Shown: positions 23,886 through 32,102, numbered from the stretch's first letter. The stretch: 33,511 bases of DNA from Chitinophagaceae bacterium (GCA_947454155.1 CANGIT010000023.1:1-33511), one strand, 5' to 3'. Notes: generated by a model not told the origin, from the sequence alone. Translations and numbers: made by a program.

Positions 23886-24938
23886 ATGAATGATGCGTTA
23901 TATATGAATCGATGTTTTGAGCTGGCGCAGAAAGGTGCCGGACAAGTGTCGCCCAATCCGATGGTTGGCGCGGTATTGGTGTATGAAGGTCGCATCATTG
24001 GAGAAGGCTATCATGAACATTTTGGAGGTGCACATGCCGAAGTCAATTGTCTGCGTTCGGTGAAGCCCGAGGATGCTGCCCTGGTGGCGAAAAGCGCTTT
24101 GTATGTTTCATTGGAACCCTGCAATCATTTTGGGAAAACGCCCCCATGTACAAGTCTTATTTTGCAGCAGAGAATTCCTGAAGTGGTGATCGGATGTACA
24201 GATCCATTTGAGAAAGTAAATGGCTCGGGTGTGGCACATCTGGTCAATCATGGCGTGAAAGTGCGTACAGGTATTCTTGATAAAGAAGCCAGGGCATTGA
24301 ATCGTCGTTTTTTTTGTTTTCATCAACAGCAACGTCCCTATATCATATTAAAATGGGCACAAACGGCCGATGGTAAAATTTCCGGGAAAGACAACCAACC
24401 TTTGGCCATCAGTCATCCGCTCACCAATCGGCTGGCGCATCGATGGAGAAGTGAAGAATCTTCTATCATGATTGGAACCGGCACATTGATGTCGGACAAT
24501 CCTTCCCTCACCACACGTCTTTGGCCGGGAAAAAATCCGGTAAGAGTCATCATCGATAAACATTTGAAAGCAGCGCAATCCTTGCGTGTATTCGATGAGT
24601 CGGCTGAAACATTAATTTTCAATTTGCAACTCTCGCAGCAGTCAGGTAAGAATGTGTTTATCAAAATCAAACAGGAAAACAATTTGTTGCAAGAGCTCCT
24701 TCAATCTTTGCAACAAAGAAGTATTTTGTCGATGCTGGTAGAAGGTGGAACAACAACCCTTCAGCATTTCATTCAACAGGGTTTATGGGATGAAGCCAGA
24801 GTGATTACCAATCAAAAAATGTTGACAGGAGAGGGGAGAGAAGCGCCTGTTTTGCAAGGACATCAACTCGAAACATCCACGATTATCAGCAGCGACCGTA
24901 TCGATTATTTCACCAACAAGGGAAGTATAAAAATATAA
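23886..24938 (+). CDS. ribD: Bifunctional riboflavin biosynthesis deaminase/reductase RibD
   Basis: It catalyses the second and third steps of riboflavin synthesis: deamination of the diaminopyrimidine ribosylamino-phosphate, then NADPH reduction of the ribose. The deaminase domain (1-~140) has zinc ligands and catalytic Glu in HAEVNC (50-55) and EPCNHFGKTPPC (78-88; Cys79 and Cys88). The reductase domain (~145-350) shows LKWAQTADGKIS and LVEGGTTTLQHFI. Length fits. The YigZ gene starts at the next base after the stop codon. No FMN riboswitch is visible; the leader is too short. Confidence 0.96.
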   Translation: MNDALYMNRCFELAQKGAGQVSPNPMVGAVLVYEGRIIGEGYHEHFGGAHAEVNCLRSVKPEDAALVAKSALYVSLEPCNHFGKTPPCTSLILQQRIPEVVIGCTDPFEKVNGSGVAHLVNHGVKVRTGILDKEARALNRRFFCFHQQQRPYIILKWAQTADGKISGKDNQPLAISHPLTNRLAHRWRSEESSIMIGTGTLMSDNPSLTTRLWPGKNPVRVIIDKHLKAAQSLRVFDESAETLIFNLQLSQQSGKNVFIKIKQENNLLQELLQSLQQRSILSMLVEGGTTTLQHFIQQGLWDEARVITNQKMLTGEGREAPVLQGHQLETSTIISSDRIDYFTNKGSIKI

Positions 24939-25547
24939 ATGGATCATTATTATACCATAGAACGTCAATCCACAGCAGAATTCAAAGACAGGGGGAGTCG
25001 ATTTATCGCCTATGCGTTTCCTGTGTCTGATGCCGAATCTTTCAAAAAGCAGCTGCAGGCGTTAAAAAAAGAGCATGGTAAAGCGGTGCATCATTGCTTT
25101 GCCTACCGGCTCGGATTTGCAGGAGATCAGTTTAGGGCCAATGACGACGGAGAGCCTTCCGGCAGTGCCGGAAAACCCATACTGGGACAGATAGACAGCA
25201 AAAAACTGACCAATGTGGGTATTGTAGTGGTCAGGTATTTTGGCGGCAGCTTATTGGGAGTGCCGGGATTGATCAATGCCTATAAAACGGCAAGTACACT
25301 GGCCTTACAAACCGTGCCTATCATACAAAAGCCGGTGATGAGCGATATCGAACTTCAATTTGAGTACAATCAATTAAATGATATCATGGTAGTGCTCAAG
25401 CAATGCCATTGTGTGGTGGTTAAGCAGGATTTGGGGTTGTTTTCCACCCTTCATTTTCAGGTGCCCCGTCATCGGGAAGAGGAGGTGGTATACAGGGTGG
25501 GAGAATTACGCAACGTAGAGATTAAAAAGATATTGCCGTCGCGTTGA
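24939..25547 (+). CDS. YigZ/IMPACT family protein
   Basis: The 202-residue protein has the UPF0029 N-terminal domain (IERQSTAEFKDRGSRFIAYA, AVHHCFAYRLG, DDGEPSGSAGKPIL, VVVRYFGGSLLGVPGLINAY) and the smaller C-terminal domain of about 65 residues. Family members resemble eukaryotic IMPACT, a translation-stress regulator, and bacterial versions are poorly understood. ATG overlaps nothing: it is the first base after the ribD stop, so translation is likely coupled. Confidence 0.92.
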   Translation: MDHYYTIERQSTAEFKDRGSRFIAYAFPVSDAESFKKQLQALKKEHGKAVHHCFAYRLGFAGDQFRANDDGEPSGSAGKPILGQIDSKKLTNVGIVVVRYFGGSLLGVPGLINAYKTASTLALQTVPIIQKPVMSDIELQFEYNQLNDIMVVLKQCHCVVVKQDLGLFSTLHFQVPRHREEEVVYRVGELRNVEIKKILPSR

Positions 25548-25641
25548 TAAATAATTTTTATTTTAGCGCCGTGATTTAACTATTTTTTTTACTTTTATCA
25601 CATTCTAACTGATTTTCAGTCACAAATCTTCAAAAATCGAT

Positions 25642-26541
25642 ATGAGAAAAATTCTATTTTCTTTCACTTTACTGATTATTTTCTCAGCAGCAAGATCTCA
25701 ACAACTACATTTCATGAGTCAGTACATGCAGCATAATGCCATGTACAACCCAGCTGCTGCCGGTATGGCAAAAAACAACATGGTAGGCTTTTCCTACAGA
25801 AACATGTGGCAATCATTTCCCGGCCATCCCAAAACAACCATGTTTTATGGTGATTTTGAATTGAAAAAATTGACTTCCGGTGTTGCCGCGTATTTATACC
25901 GCGATGAAACCGGTGCCACCAGCAGAACTGGTGCTGCATTTGCTTACGCTTATCACATCAAATCCAAATCAGAAAAAAGTCGTTTCTCCATAGGTTTGGA
26001 AATGAGATTCCTGCAATATGCCATCGACAAATCAAAGATTTCTGCTTCATTGGGTAGCGATCCCGTTTTAAGCGGAGCTGATAGCAAATTTGCTTTCGAT
26101 GCCGGTGCGGGTGTTTATTGGACCAATTCTAAGTTGAGTCTGGGTGCAGCAGTGAGCCAATTGATCGAATCCAAACTGGCTCTCGCAGATGTGCCTGGCG
26201 CTTCTCAGGGAGGTAAATTGTATCGTCATTACAACATTACCGGTAATTACAAATTCAACACTGGCGATAATATTTATGTAATACCTAATGCCATGGTTCG
26301 TTTGATTGAAAATTCACCAAGCGAGCTGGACCTGGGATGCAAAGTTGATTATCAGGAAAAAGTATGGTGGGCCCTCAACTTCAGAGTAAAGCAATTTTGG
26401 AGTATTCAAGCCGGCGTGAAACTTTTCAACAGAGTTAAGCTCGGATATGCATACGACTATTATGTAGCGCCCATCAGTGTATTTACCGCTGGTTCAGGTG
26501 CTCACGAAGTTTGCTTGCAACTCGACCTGAAAAAGAAATAA
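25642..26541 (+). CDS. PorP/SprF family type IX secretion system membrane protein
   Basis: The 299-residue outer-membrane barrel has a signal peptide (1-19, ending ARSQ) and the family opening QLHFMSQYMQHNAMYNPAAAG, followed by alternating hydrophobic/aromatic strands to the last Lys-rich residues. SprF of Flavobacterium johnsoniae assists secretion of the adjacent giant adhesin SprB; the gene here sits 44 nt before a CHU_C-type protein, the same arrangement. It probably helps deliver that product to the cell surface. Confidence 0.93.
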   Translation: MRKILFSFTLLIIFSAARSQQLHFMSQYMQHNAMYNPAAAGMAKNNMVGFSYRNMWQSFPGHPKTTMFYGDFELKKLTSGVAAYLYRDETGATSRTGAAFAYAYHIKSKSEKSRFSIGLEMRFLQYAIDKSKISASLGSDPVLSGADSKFAFDAGAGVYWTNSKLSLGAAVSQLIESKLALADVPGASQGGKLYRHYNITGNYKFNTGDNIYVIPNAMVRLIENSPSELDLGCKVDYQEKVWWALNFRVKQFWSIQAGVKLFNRVKLGYAYDYYVAPISVFTAGSGAHEVCLQLDLKKK

Positions 26542-26585
26542 TCATTTAATAAAAACATTCATCAATAATCAAGTATCAATACGAC

Positions 26586-29084
26586 ATGAAAAAACTTCAA
26601 TGGATTGGTTTGATCATCTTCATGGCCATCACCACTCAAACGAAAGCACAAAATAGTTTTTCATTCAGCTGTTCAAAGGATACCACCATCAACGGTTGTG
26701 TCAATCCTTGTCTTACACTCAAAGCTAAAGTGCCGGATGTTAGATCATCCACCAGTGATTATATCATCAATCCTATCAGTTCAGGTGGATGTTACCGTTT
26801 GCCTGCTCCTGTGAATACACCTGGTACTCCTGCAGGATTGACTGTGGATGATACTTATTCATCTGCCGTTTCATTACCATTCCAATTTCCTTTTTACGAT
26901 GACGCTGCTTCACCTTACAGTTCACTCGTGATCAGCACCAATGGTTTTATTTCATTCGATGCCTCACTCGCGGGTGGTTATGCACATTGGAGCATGACTC
27001 CTGGAAATGTACCCGCCACAGGATATGACAAGTCTTTGGTGATGGGTGTTTTCCACGATTTGGATCCTGCTTATACCACTTCTCCCACCCAGAAAATCAA
27101 GTATGAAGTAACCGGTATCGCTCCACACAGAAAGTTCGTGATGACAGTATATAAAGTACCTCTGTTCAGCACCACTTGTCAAAATTTGATTCAAAATACC
27201 CATCAGATCGTTTTGTATGAAGGACTGGGCATTATTGAAGTGTTTGTAAATGATGTTGAACAATGTGCAAGCTGGAATTCCGGCCGCAAAATGATTGGAT
27301 TGCAAAATGCCAATAAAAACAAAGGTATCATGGCGCCTGGCAGAACTGCTACAGGCCCTAACTGGGGTACACCCAATATGAATGAAAGCTGGAGATTTGT
27401 ACCTGCTGTTGGACCTACACTTTTCCGTGGTGTTGAATTGTATGACTTGAATGGTAATCTGATTTCTACTGGAGATACTACCAGCATCGGAAATCTTACT
27501 TTTGATGTGACTTTCCCTAACGTTTGTCCTATTGGCACTACCACTTATGTAGTGAAGTCAAAATATGCTCAATTCAACAATCCGAATTCATTTGTATATG
27601 GTACAGATACCATTACTGTAATTTCAAACAACCCATTGTCGGCTACCGCCACTACTGTTGCCGCTTCTTGCGCCAATCAGGGAATCGGTTCTGCTACTGT
27701 AACTGTAACCGGTGCTCCGGGTCCATTTGAATTTTCAACAGATGGCGGTGTAACATGGCAGTTGTCTAATGTGATCAACTTGCCACAAGGCAGCCATATC
27801 ATCAAATACAGACAAGTGGGCGGAACTTGCGTTGGCACTACAACTGTTGTTATTGGTGCAGATCCCAACCTTGTTTCTGGTACTTACAATGTGACCAACG
27901 TTTTGTGTAACGGACAAACCAATGGTTCAATCACTGTTGCCGGTCAACATGGAACAGGTGTTTACGAATATTCAATTAACGGCGGTACTTCTTACCAATC
28001 AAGTGGTACGTTTACCAACCTGGCTGCAGGTATCTACAATATTCGTGTTCGTGACAACTCGGGATGTATCAGAGATACTTCAATTGAAGTGATAGCACCT
28101 TTAGCCATTTCTGCTACCATTGATACCAGAGATGCTACTTGTTCAAGTACTCCTAATGGTCAGCTCAATATCGAGGCTTTGGGTGGATCCAATACTTACC
28201 AATATAGTATTGATGGTACCAACTTTCAAGCTTCACCTGTGTTCAATGTGTTTGAAGGGACTTATACGATTACTATTAAAGATGCCAATGGTTGCACAAA
28301 AACTTACACAGAAGTCATCAACTTGAATAATACGCTTTCTGTTCAATCCAGATTGGATACAACAATCTGCTTTGGAGCTTCAGTTAATTTGGGAACAACA
28401 GGAAATGCCGACACTTACACTTGGTCTGGTCCGGGCTTAAGCAATCCATCAACTCAAAGTCCTGTAGCCACACCAACTTCATTGGGTGTTTCTACATACA
28501 CTTTAAATGCAGCATTGGGTCATTGTACTGCTACCGAAACTGTTTTGATCACGGTTGAATCACAAGTAAACGTGAACGCCGGAGGCAACCAAAGCATCAT
28601 TTCAGGTGAACAAGTTCAATTGAATTCAACAGTGACTGGTGCCAACACTTACTTATGGACATCTAATCCCAACGATGCCACTATTTCTTCAACTACCATC
28701 ACCAACCCAACGGCCACACCATTGGTAACTACCACTTATACCCTCACTGCTACTAACGCTGCAGGATGTACGGCTACTGATGACGTAGTGATTACCGTGA
28801 TTCCTTATTGCATCAGGGTAAGAAACGCATTCAGTCCTAATGGCGATGGTGTCAATGAATTATGGCAGGTGTATGATCAGTACGATTGCTTGAACAATGT
28901 AACCGTACATGTTTACAACAGATACGGTAATGCAGTTTATGAAAGCAAAGATTACAAAAACAGCTGGGATGGTAAGTACAAAGGCAAACCTGTTCCTGAT
29001 GGAACTTACTATGCTGTGATTGAATTTACACTGATATCAGGTAAGAAAATTCTCAGCAAAACTGATGTGAACATCATCAGATAA
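26586..29084 (+). CDS. Large T9SS-exported protein with SprB-like repeats and CHU_C sorting domain
   Basis: The 832-residue protein has a signal peptide (1-21), a Cys-containing N-terminal region, then a beta-sandwich around 90-270 (LVISTNGFISFDAS). Three SprB-type repeats follow: near 350-420, 430-505 (NGSITVAGQHGTGVYEYSIN) and 515-585 (NGQLNIEALGGSNTYQYSID). Ig/PKD-like segments fill 590-740. The last 91 residues (742-832) are the type B C-terminal domain: AFSPNGDGVNELW, VYNRYGNAVYES, WDGKYKGKPVPDGTYYAV. Such proteins stay on the cell surface and act in adhesion or gliding. Its partner is the upstream PorP/SprF protein. Ligand unknown. Confidence 0.92.
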   Translation: MKKLQWIGLIIFMAITTQTKAQNSFSFSCSKDTTINGCVNPCLTLKAKVPDVRSSTSDYIINPISSGGCYRLPAPVNTPGTPAGLTVDDTYSSAVSLPFQFPFYDDAASPYSSLVISTNGFISFDASLAGGYAHWSMTPGNVPATGYDKSLVMGVFHDLDPAYTTSPTQKIKYEVTGIAPHRKFVMTVYKVPLFSTTCQNLIQNTHQIVLYEGLGIIEVFVNDVEQCASWNSGRKMIGLQNANKNKGIMAPGRTATGPNWGTPNMNESWRFVPAVGPTLFRGVELYDLNGNLISTGDTTSIGNLTFDVTFPNVCPIGTTTYVVKSKYAQFNNPNSFVYGTDTITVISNNPLSATATTVAASCANQGIGSATVTVTGAPGPFEFSTDGGVTWQLSNVINLPQGSHIIKYRQVGGTCVGTTTVVIGADPNLVSGTYNVTNVLCNGQTNGSITVAGQHGTGVYEYSINGGTSYQSSGTFTNLAAGIYNIRVRDNSGCIRDTSIEVIAPLAISATIDTRDATCSSTPNGQLNIEALGGSNTYQYSIDGTNFQASPVFNVFEGTYTITIKDANGCTKTYTEVINLNNTLSVQSRLDTTICFGASVNLGTTGNADTYTWSGPGLSNPSTQSPVATPTSLGVSTYTLNAALGHCTATETVLITVESQVNVNAGGNQSIISGEQVQLNSTVTGANTYLWTSNPNDATISSTTITNPTATPLVTTTYTLTATNAAGCTATDDVVITVIPYCIRVRNAFSPNGDGVNELWQVYDQYDCLNNVTVHVYNRYGNAVYESKDYKNSWDGKYKGKPVPDGTYYAVIEFTLISGKKILSKTDVNIIR

Positions 29085-29105
29085 TTTTCAAACGAAATTC
29101 ATTCA

Positions 29106-29135
29106 AGCCTCTCATGGAAGTGAGAGGCTTTTTTT
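29106..29135 (+). terminator. Rho-independent terminator after the T9SS pair
   Basis: AGCCTCTCA and TGAGAGGCT form a perfect 9-bp stem with a 6-nt loop, followed directly by a T run to 29135. It ends 3 nt before the start codon of the next gene. Confidence 0.92.
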
Positions 29136-29138
29136 ATC

Positions 29139-29471
29139 ATGAATGCAGAAACTATCCAAACATTTGCACTTTCACTTGAGGATGTTGAAGAAACATTGCC
29201 ATTTGATGAAGTGACGCTGGTTTTTAAAACAAATGATAAAATGTTCTTGCTCTTGCCACTTGACGAAATAGAATTATCCATCAACGTGAAATGTGATCCT
29301 GAAATAGCGATTGAATTAAGAGAAGCTTATCCAGAAACTGTACTGCCAGGATATCACATGAATAAGAAGCATTGGAATACGGTGAAGATGGACGGGCGTT
29401 TGACTTCAAAGCAAATCAAGGAAATGATCAGTGCGTCTTATGAGTTGGTGAGAGGGAAGAGAAATAAATAA
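29139..29471 (+). CDS. MmcQ/YjbR family protein
   Basis: The 110-residue protein shows the YjbR fold marks: TLPFDEVTLVFKTNDKMFLLL, NVKCDPEIAIELREAYPETVLPGYHMNKKHWNTV and an ISASYELV C-terminal helix. The family has a DNA-binding-like double-wing shape; its molecular role is not established. Its ATG follows the terminator's T run by 3 nt, so either it is read through weakly from the T9SS pair or it has a promoter overlapping the terminator hairpin; no -7 box was seen. Confidence 0.9.
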   Translation: MNAETIQTFALSLEDVEETLPFDEVTLVFKTNDKMFLLLPLDEIELSINVKCDPEIAIELREAYPETVLPGYHMNKKHWNTVKMDGRLTSKQIKEMISASYELVRGKRNK

Positions 29472-29527
29472 GTGTAAAATATTAAATGTAGAATCTAAAA
29501 CCCTACAAGTCTGCAGGTTTTCAGGGT
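29472..29527. repeat. ATGTAGA-type heptamers and an imperfect palindrome
   Basis: Heptamer-like units (TGTAAAATAT, ATGTAGA) occupy about 29472-29497 just after the YjbR stop, forming the left arm of the pair with 29590-29679. A 28-nt imperfect palindrome follows at 29500-29527: outer ACCCT/AGGGT, inner AA/TT and centre CTGCAG, with a 2x2 mismatch. It has no T run. The rest of 29528-29589 shows nothing further. Confidence 0.55.
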
Positions 29528-29589
29528 AGAAATAGACCTAATATCGATTGCCTGTAAAACTTTACAGAAAACTAGAAATTTTAAGAATA

Positions 29590-29679
29590 TCCAGCATCCA
29601 GCATCCAGCATCCAGCATCCAGCATCCAGCATCCAGCATCCAGCATCCAGCATCCAGCATCAAGCATCCAGCATCCAGA
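29590..29679. repeat. Heptanucleotide array (CCAGCAT)
   Basis: Twelve or thirteen near-identical CCAGCAT heptamers, one carrying CAAGCAT. The unit is the same as in 613-772, nearly 29 kb away, but no four-helix-bundle gene accompanies this copy. It ends exactly at the TAA of the downstream minus-strand gene (29680-29682). Confidence 0.95.
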
Positions 29680-30573
29680 TTACTTAAACGAGCTACTCAC
29701 CACCAGCTCTTTAGAACCTGCGGTGTAAACGTAGAATCCTTCTCCCGATTTGGCACCCAGTTTTCCGGCAGTGACCATATTGACCAAAAGCGGACATGGA
29801 GCATATTTGGGGTTTCCAAAGCCTTCATGCAAGACCCGTAGAATGCTCAGGCAAACATCAAGACCGATGAAGTCGGCCAATTGCAAGGGGCCCATCGGAT
29901 GAGCCATGCCTAGTTTCATGACAGTATCTATTTCTTCCACACCGGCAACACCTTCAAATAAAGAACAGATCGCTTCGTTGATCATGGGCATCAAAATGCG
30001 ATTGGCGATAAAGCCGGGATAATCGTTGACGGTACAAGGGATCTTATTCAGTTTCTTACTGAGTTCATGGATGGTATCGCTCACTGTTTTGGAAGTGGCA
30101 TAGCCATTGATGATTTCCACCAGTTTCATCACCGGAACGGGATTCATGAAATGCATACCGATGACCATTTCGGGCCGATTGGTAACAGCTGCTATTTTAG
30201 TGATGGAGATGGATGAAGTGTTGGATGCCAGGATACAGCCAGCAGGAGCTGCGGCGCCAATCTGTTTAAAAATATCCAGTTTCAATGACACATTTTCTGT
30301 GGCAGCTTCCACCACGAGTTCAGCATGTTTTACACCATCAGCCAAGGAAGTAACAGTGGTGATGTTTCCTAATGTTTCTGTTTTCTGTTCTTCAGTCAGC
30401 AAGCCTTTGCCCACCTGGCGATCCAGGTTTTTACCGATGGTGGCTACTGCTTTTTGCAGTTGTGTTTCACTGATGTCGATAAGGGTAACTGTATATCCAT
30501 GTTGTGCAAAGACGTGAGCAATTCCATTGCCCATGGTGCCTGCACCGATGACGCTGATATTTTTTATGTCCAT
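29680..30573 (-). CDS. 3-hydroxybutyryl-CoA dehydrogenase
   Basis: It reduces acetoacetyl-CoA to, or oxidises, 3-hydroxybutyryl-CoA with NAD(P)H. The 297-residue protein has the Rossmann motif VIGAGTMGNGIAHVFA (8-23), the second-strand acid in LIDIS, SNTSSISITKIA, the catalytic-His motif GMHFMNPVPVMKLVEII, and the C-terminal dimerisation domain (PGFIANRILMPMINEA ... DFIGLDVCLSIL). Together with the acyl-CoA dehydrogenase upstream it fits fatty-acid or amino-acid derived acyl-CoA breakdown. Its stop codon is flush with a heptamer array. Confidence 0.95.
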   Translation of the reverse strand: MDIKNISVIGAGTMGNGIAHVFAQHGYTVTLIDISETQLQKAVATIGKNLDRQVGKGLLTEEQKTETLGNITTVTSLADGVKHAELVVEAATENVSLKLDIFKQIGAAAPAGCILASNTSSISITKIAAVTNRPEMVIGMHFMNPVPVMKLVEIINGYATSKTVSDTIHELSKKLNKIPCTVNDYPGFIANRILMPMINEAICSLFEGVAGVEEIDTVMKLGMAHPMGPLQLADFIGLDVCLSILRVLHEGFGNPKYAPCPLLVNMVTAGKLGAKSGEGFYVYTAGSKELVVSSSFK

Positions 30574-30581
30574 AAAGTATG

Positions 30582-30692
30582 TTTAAAACGTTTGGTTGGT
30601 TTTATAAGTTCAATAGGTCTAATACGTGTAAAAGGTTAAACAAGTTGATTGTATTCATCCTCCCATCTTGAACTCATTAAACCGTTGATACC
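30582..30692. repeat. Nonamer repeats with inverted arms between two acyl-CoA genes
   Basis: The left part (about 30582-30650) has GTTTGGTTGG and AAGTTCAATAGG-type nonamers. The right part (about 30668-30692) has TTGAACTCATTAAACCG, the reverse orientation of the same units. The block lies in the leader of the minus-strand 3-hydroxybutyryl-CoA dehydrogenase gene. Confidence 0.6.
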
Positions 30693-30701
30693 CAGAAAAC
30701 T

Positions 30702-31886
30702 TTATTTAAAAGCATTCATACCCGTCACATCCATACCTGTGATCAGCAGGTGGATATCGTGTGTACCTTCATACGTGATGACACTTTCGAGGTTCATCAT
30801 GTGACGCATCACAGGATATTCACCCGTGATACCCATACCGCCCAGCATTTGACGAGCATCCCTGCAGATATTGGTGGCGATTTCACAGGCATTTCTTTTA
30901 GCCATTGACACCTGAGCTGGCGTTACTTTGCCTTCATTCATCAAAACGCCTAAACGCCAGTTGAGTAATTGGGCTTTGGTGATTTCGGTGACCATTTCAG
31001 CCAGCTTTTTCTGTTGCAACTGGAATCCGCCGATAGGCTTTCCAAACTGAATTCTTTCTTTGCTGTACTCGAGGGCAATATGATAGCAGTCCATGGCCGC
31101 ACCAACAGCACCCCAGGCAATACCAAAGCGGGCTTTGGTCAAACAGCTCAACGGACCTTTCAAACCTTTGATATTGGGAAGTATATTTTCTTTGGGAACT
31201 TTCACATTGTCGAAAACCAGTTCGCCGGTAGCACTGGCTCTCAAGCTCCATTTGCCATGTGTAGTGGGGGTGGAGAAACCTTCCATGCCTCTTTCTACAA
31301 TCAGGCCTTGGATTTCACCGGCTTCATTTTTTGCCCATACAACAGCTACTTGCGAGAAAGGTGCATTGCTGATCCACATTTTAGCACCATTCAAAATAAC
31401 ATGATCACCTGCATCTTTGAAATTGGTAAGCATGCCGCCTGGATCGGAGCCATGATTAGGCTCTGTAAGTCCAAAGCAGCCCAGCCATTCGCCGCTGGCC
31501 AATTTGGGCAGGTATTTATTGCGTTGTTCTTCACTACCATATTGATAGATGGGGAACATCACCAAGCTGCCTTGCACAGAGGCTGTGGAACGCACGCCAC
31601 TGTCGCCTCTTTCCAGCTCCTGCATCATCAATCCGTATGAAATATAATCAAGACCGCCACCGCCATATTGTTCCGGCACAGTGGGGCCGAAGCAACCGAT
31701 TTCTCCCAATTGCTTAACGATATGCTGAGGGAATTCTGCTTTTTGCGCATACTCTTCAATGATTGGCGAGATTTCTTTTTTCACATAATTGCGAACCGCA
31801 TCTCTGACCATCAAATGTTCTTCTGTAAGCAGTTCATCCAGATTGAAGTAATCAGGTGAAACGAAATTGTCGGTTTTGGTAGCCAT
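30702..31886 (-). CDS. Acyl-CoA dehydrogenase, glutaryl-CoA dehydrogenase type
   Basis: The 394-residue FAD enzyme aligns along its whole length with glutaryl-CoA dehydrogenase: substrate Arg99 (VRSTASVQGSLVM), LGCFGLTEPNHGSDPGG, GKWSLRASATGE, ARFGIAWGAVGAA, and catalytic Glu373 in TYEGTHDIH. It would convert glutaryl-CoA to crotonyl-CoA in lysine/tryptophan breakdown; the hydrated product is the substrate type of the next gene, the 3-hydroxybutyryl-CoA dehydrogenase. ATG 31886 is clear. The nearest minus-strand -7 box (32116-32123) lies beyond three repeat arrays, so the leader may contain them. Confidence 0.94.
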   Translation of the reverse strand: MATKTDNFVSPDYFNLDELLTEEHLMVRDAVRNYVKKEISPIIEEYAQKAEFPQHIVKQLGEIGCFGPTVPEQYGGGGLDYISYGLMMQELERGDSGVRSTASVQGSLVMFPIYQYGSEEQRNKYLPKLASGEWLGCFGLTEPNHGSDPGGMLTNFKDAGDHVILNGAKMWISNAPFSQVAVVWAKNEAGEIQGLIVERGMEGFSTPTTHGKWSLRASATGELVFDNVKVPKENILPNIKGLKGPLSCLTKARFGIAWGAVGAAMDCYHIALEYSKERIQFGKPIGGFQLQQKKLAEMVTEITKAQLLNWRLGVLMNEGKVTPAQVSMAKRNACEIATNICRDARQMLGGMGITGEYPVMRHMMNLESVITYEGTHDIHLLITGMDVTGMNAFK

Positions 31887-31897
31887 AGTATCGATTT

Positions 31898-31990
31898 AAA
31901 AAGTTTAATAAGTTGAAAAAGTTCAGTAGGTTTTGTAGGTTTGGTAGGTTTGGTAGGGTTCAATAAGTTTCACAAGTTTCAAAGGTTCAA
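31898..31990. repeat. Nonanucleotide array (AGGTTTGGT/AAGTTCAAT type)
   Basis: About ten 9-nt units: AAGTTTAAT, AAGTTGAAA, AAGTTCAGT, AGGTTTTGT, two of AGGTTTGGT, then AAGTTTCAC and AAGTTTCAA. One unit has an extra G. It lies in the 356-nt gene-free stretch 31887-32242, which is otherwise filled by the next two arrays and candidate promoter sequence. Confidence 0.85.
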
Positions 31991-32032
31991 TCCCCAATCC
32001 CCAATCCCCAATCCCCAATCCCCAATCCCCAA
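31991..32032. repeat. Heptanucleotide array (TCCCCAA) x6
   Basis: Six perfect TCCCCAA heptamers directly follow the nonamers. They continue without loss of phase into the next array. Confidence 0.95.
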
Positions 32033-32102
32033 TCACAAACCACAAACCACAAACCACAAACCACAAACCACAAACCACAAACCACAAACCACAAACCACA
32101 AA
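32033..32102. repeat. Heptanucleotide array (CCACAAA) x9-10
   Basis: One hybrid unit TCACAAA (32033-32039) is followed by nine perfect CCACAAA units (32040-32102). The 7-nt frame is the same as in the TCCCCAA array, so the unit sequence changes without shifting the period. Confidence 0.95.

Noticed and set aside
30969..31640. 223-residue plus-strand frame inside the acyl-CoA dehydrogenase gene
   Set aside because: Antisense shadow of a well conserved gene.
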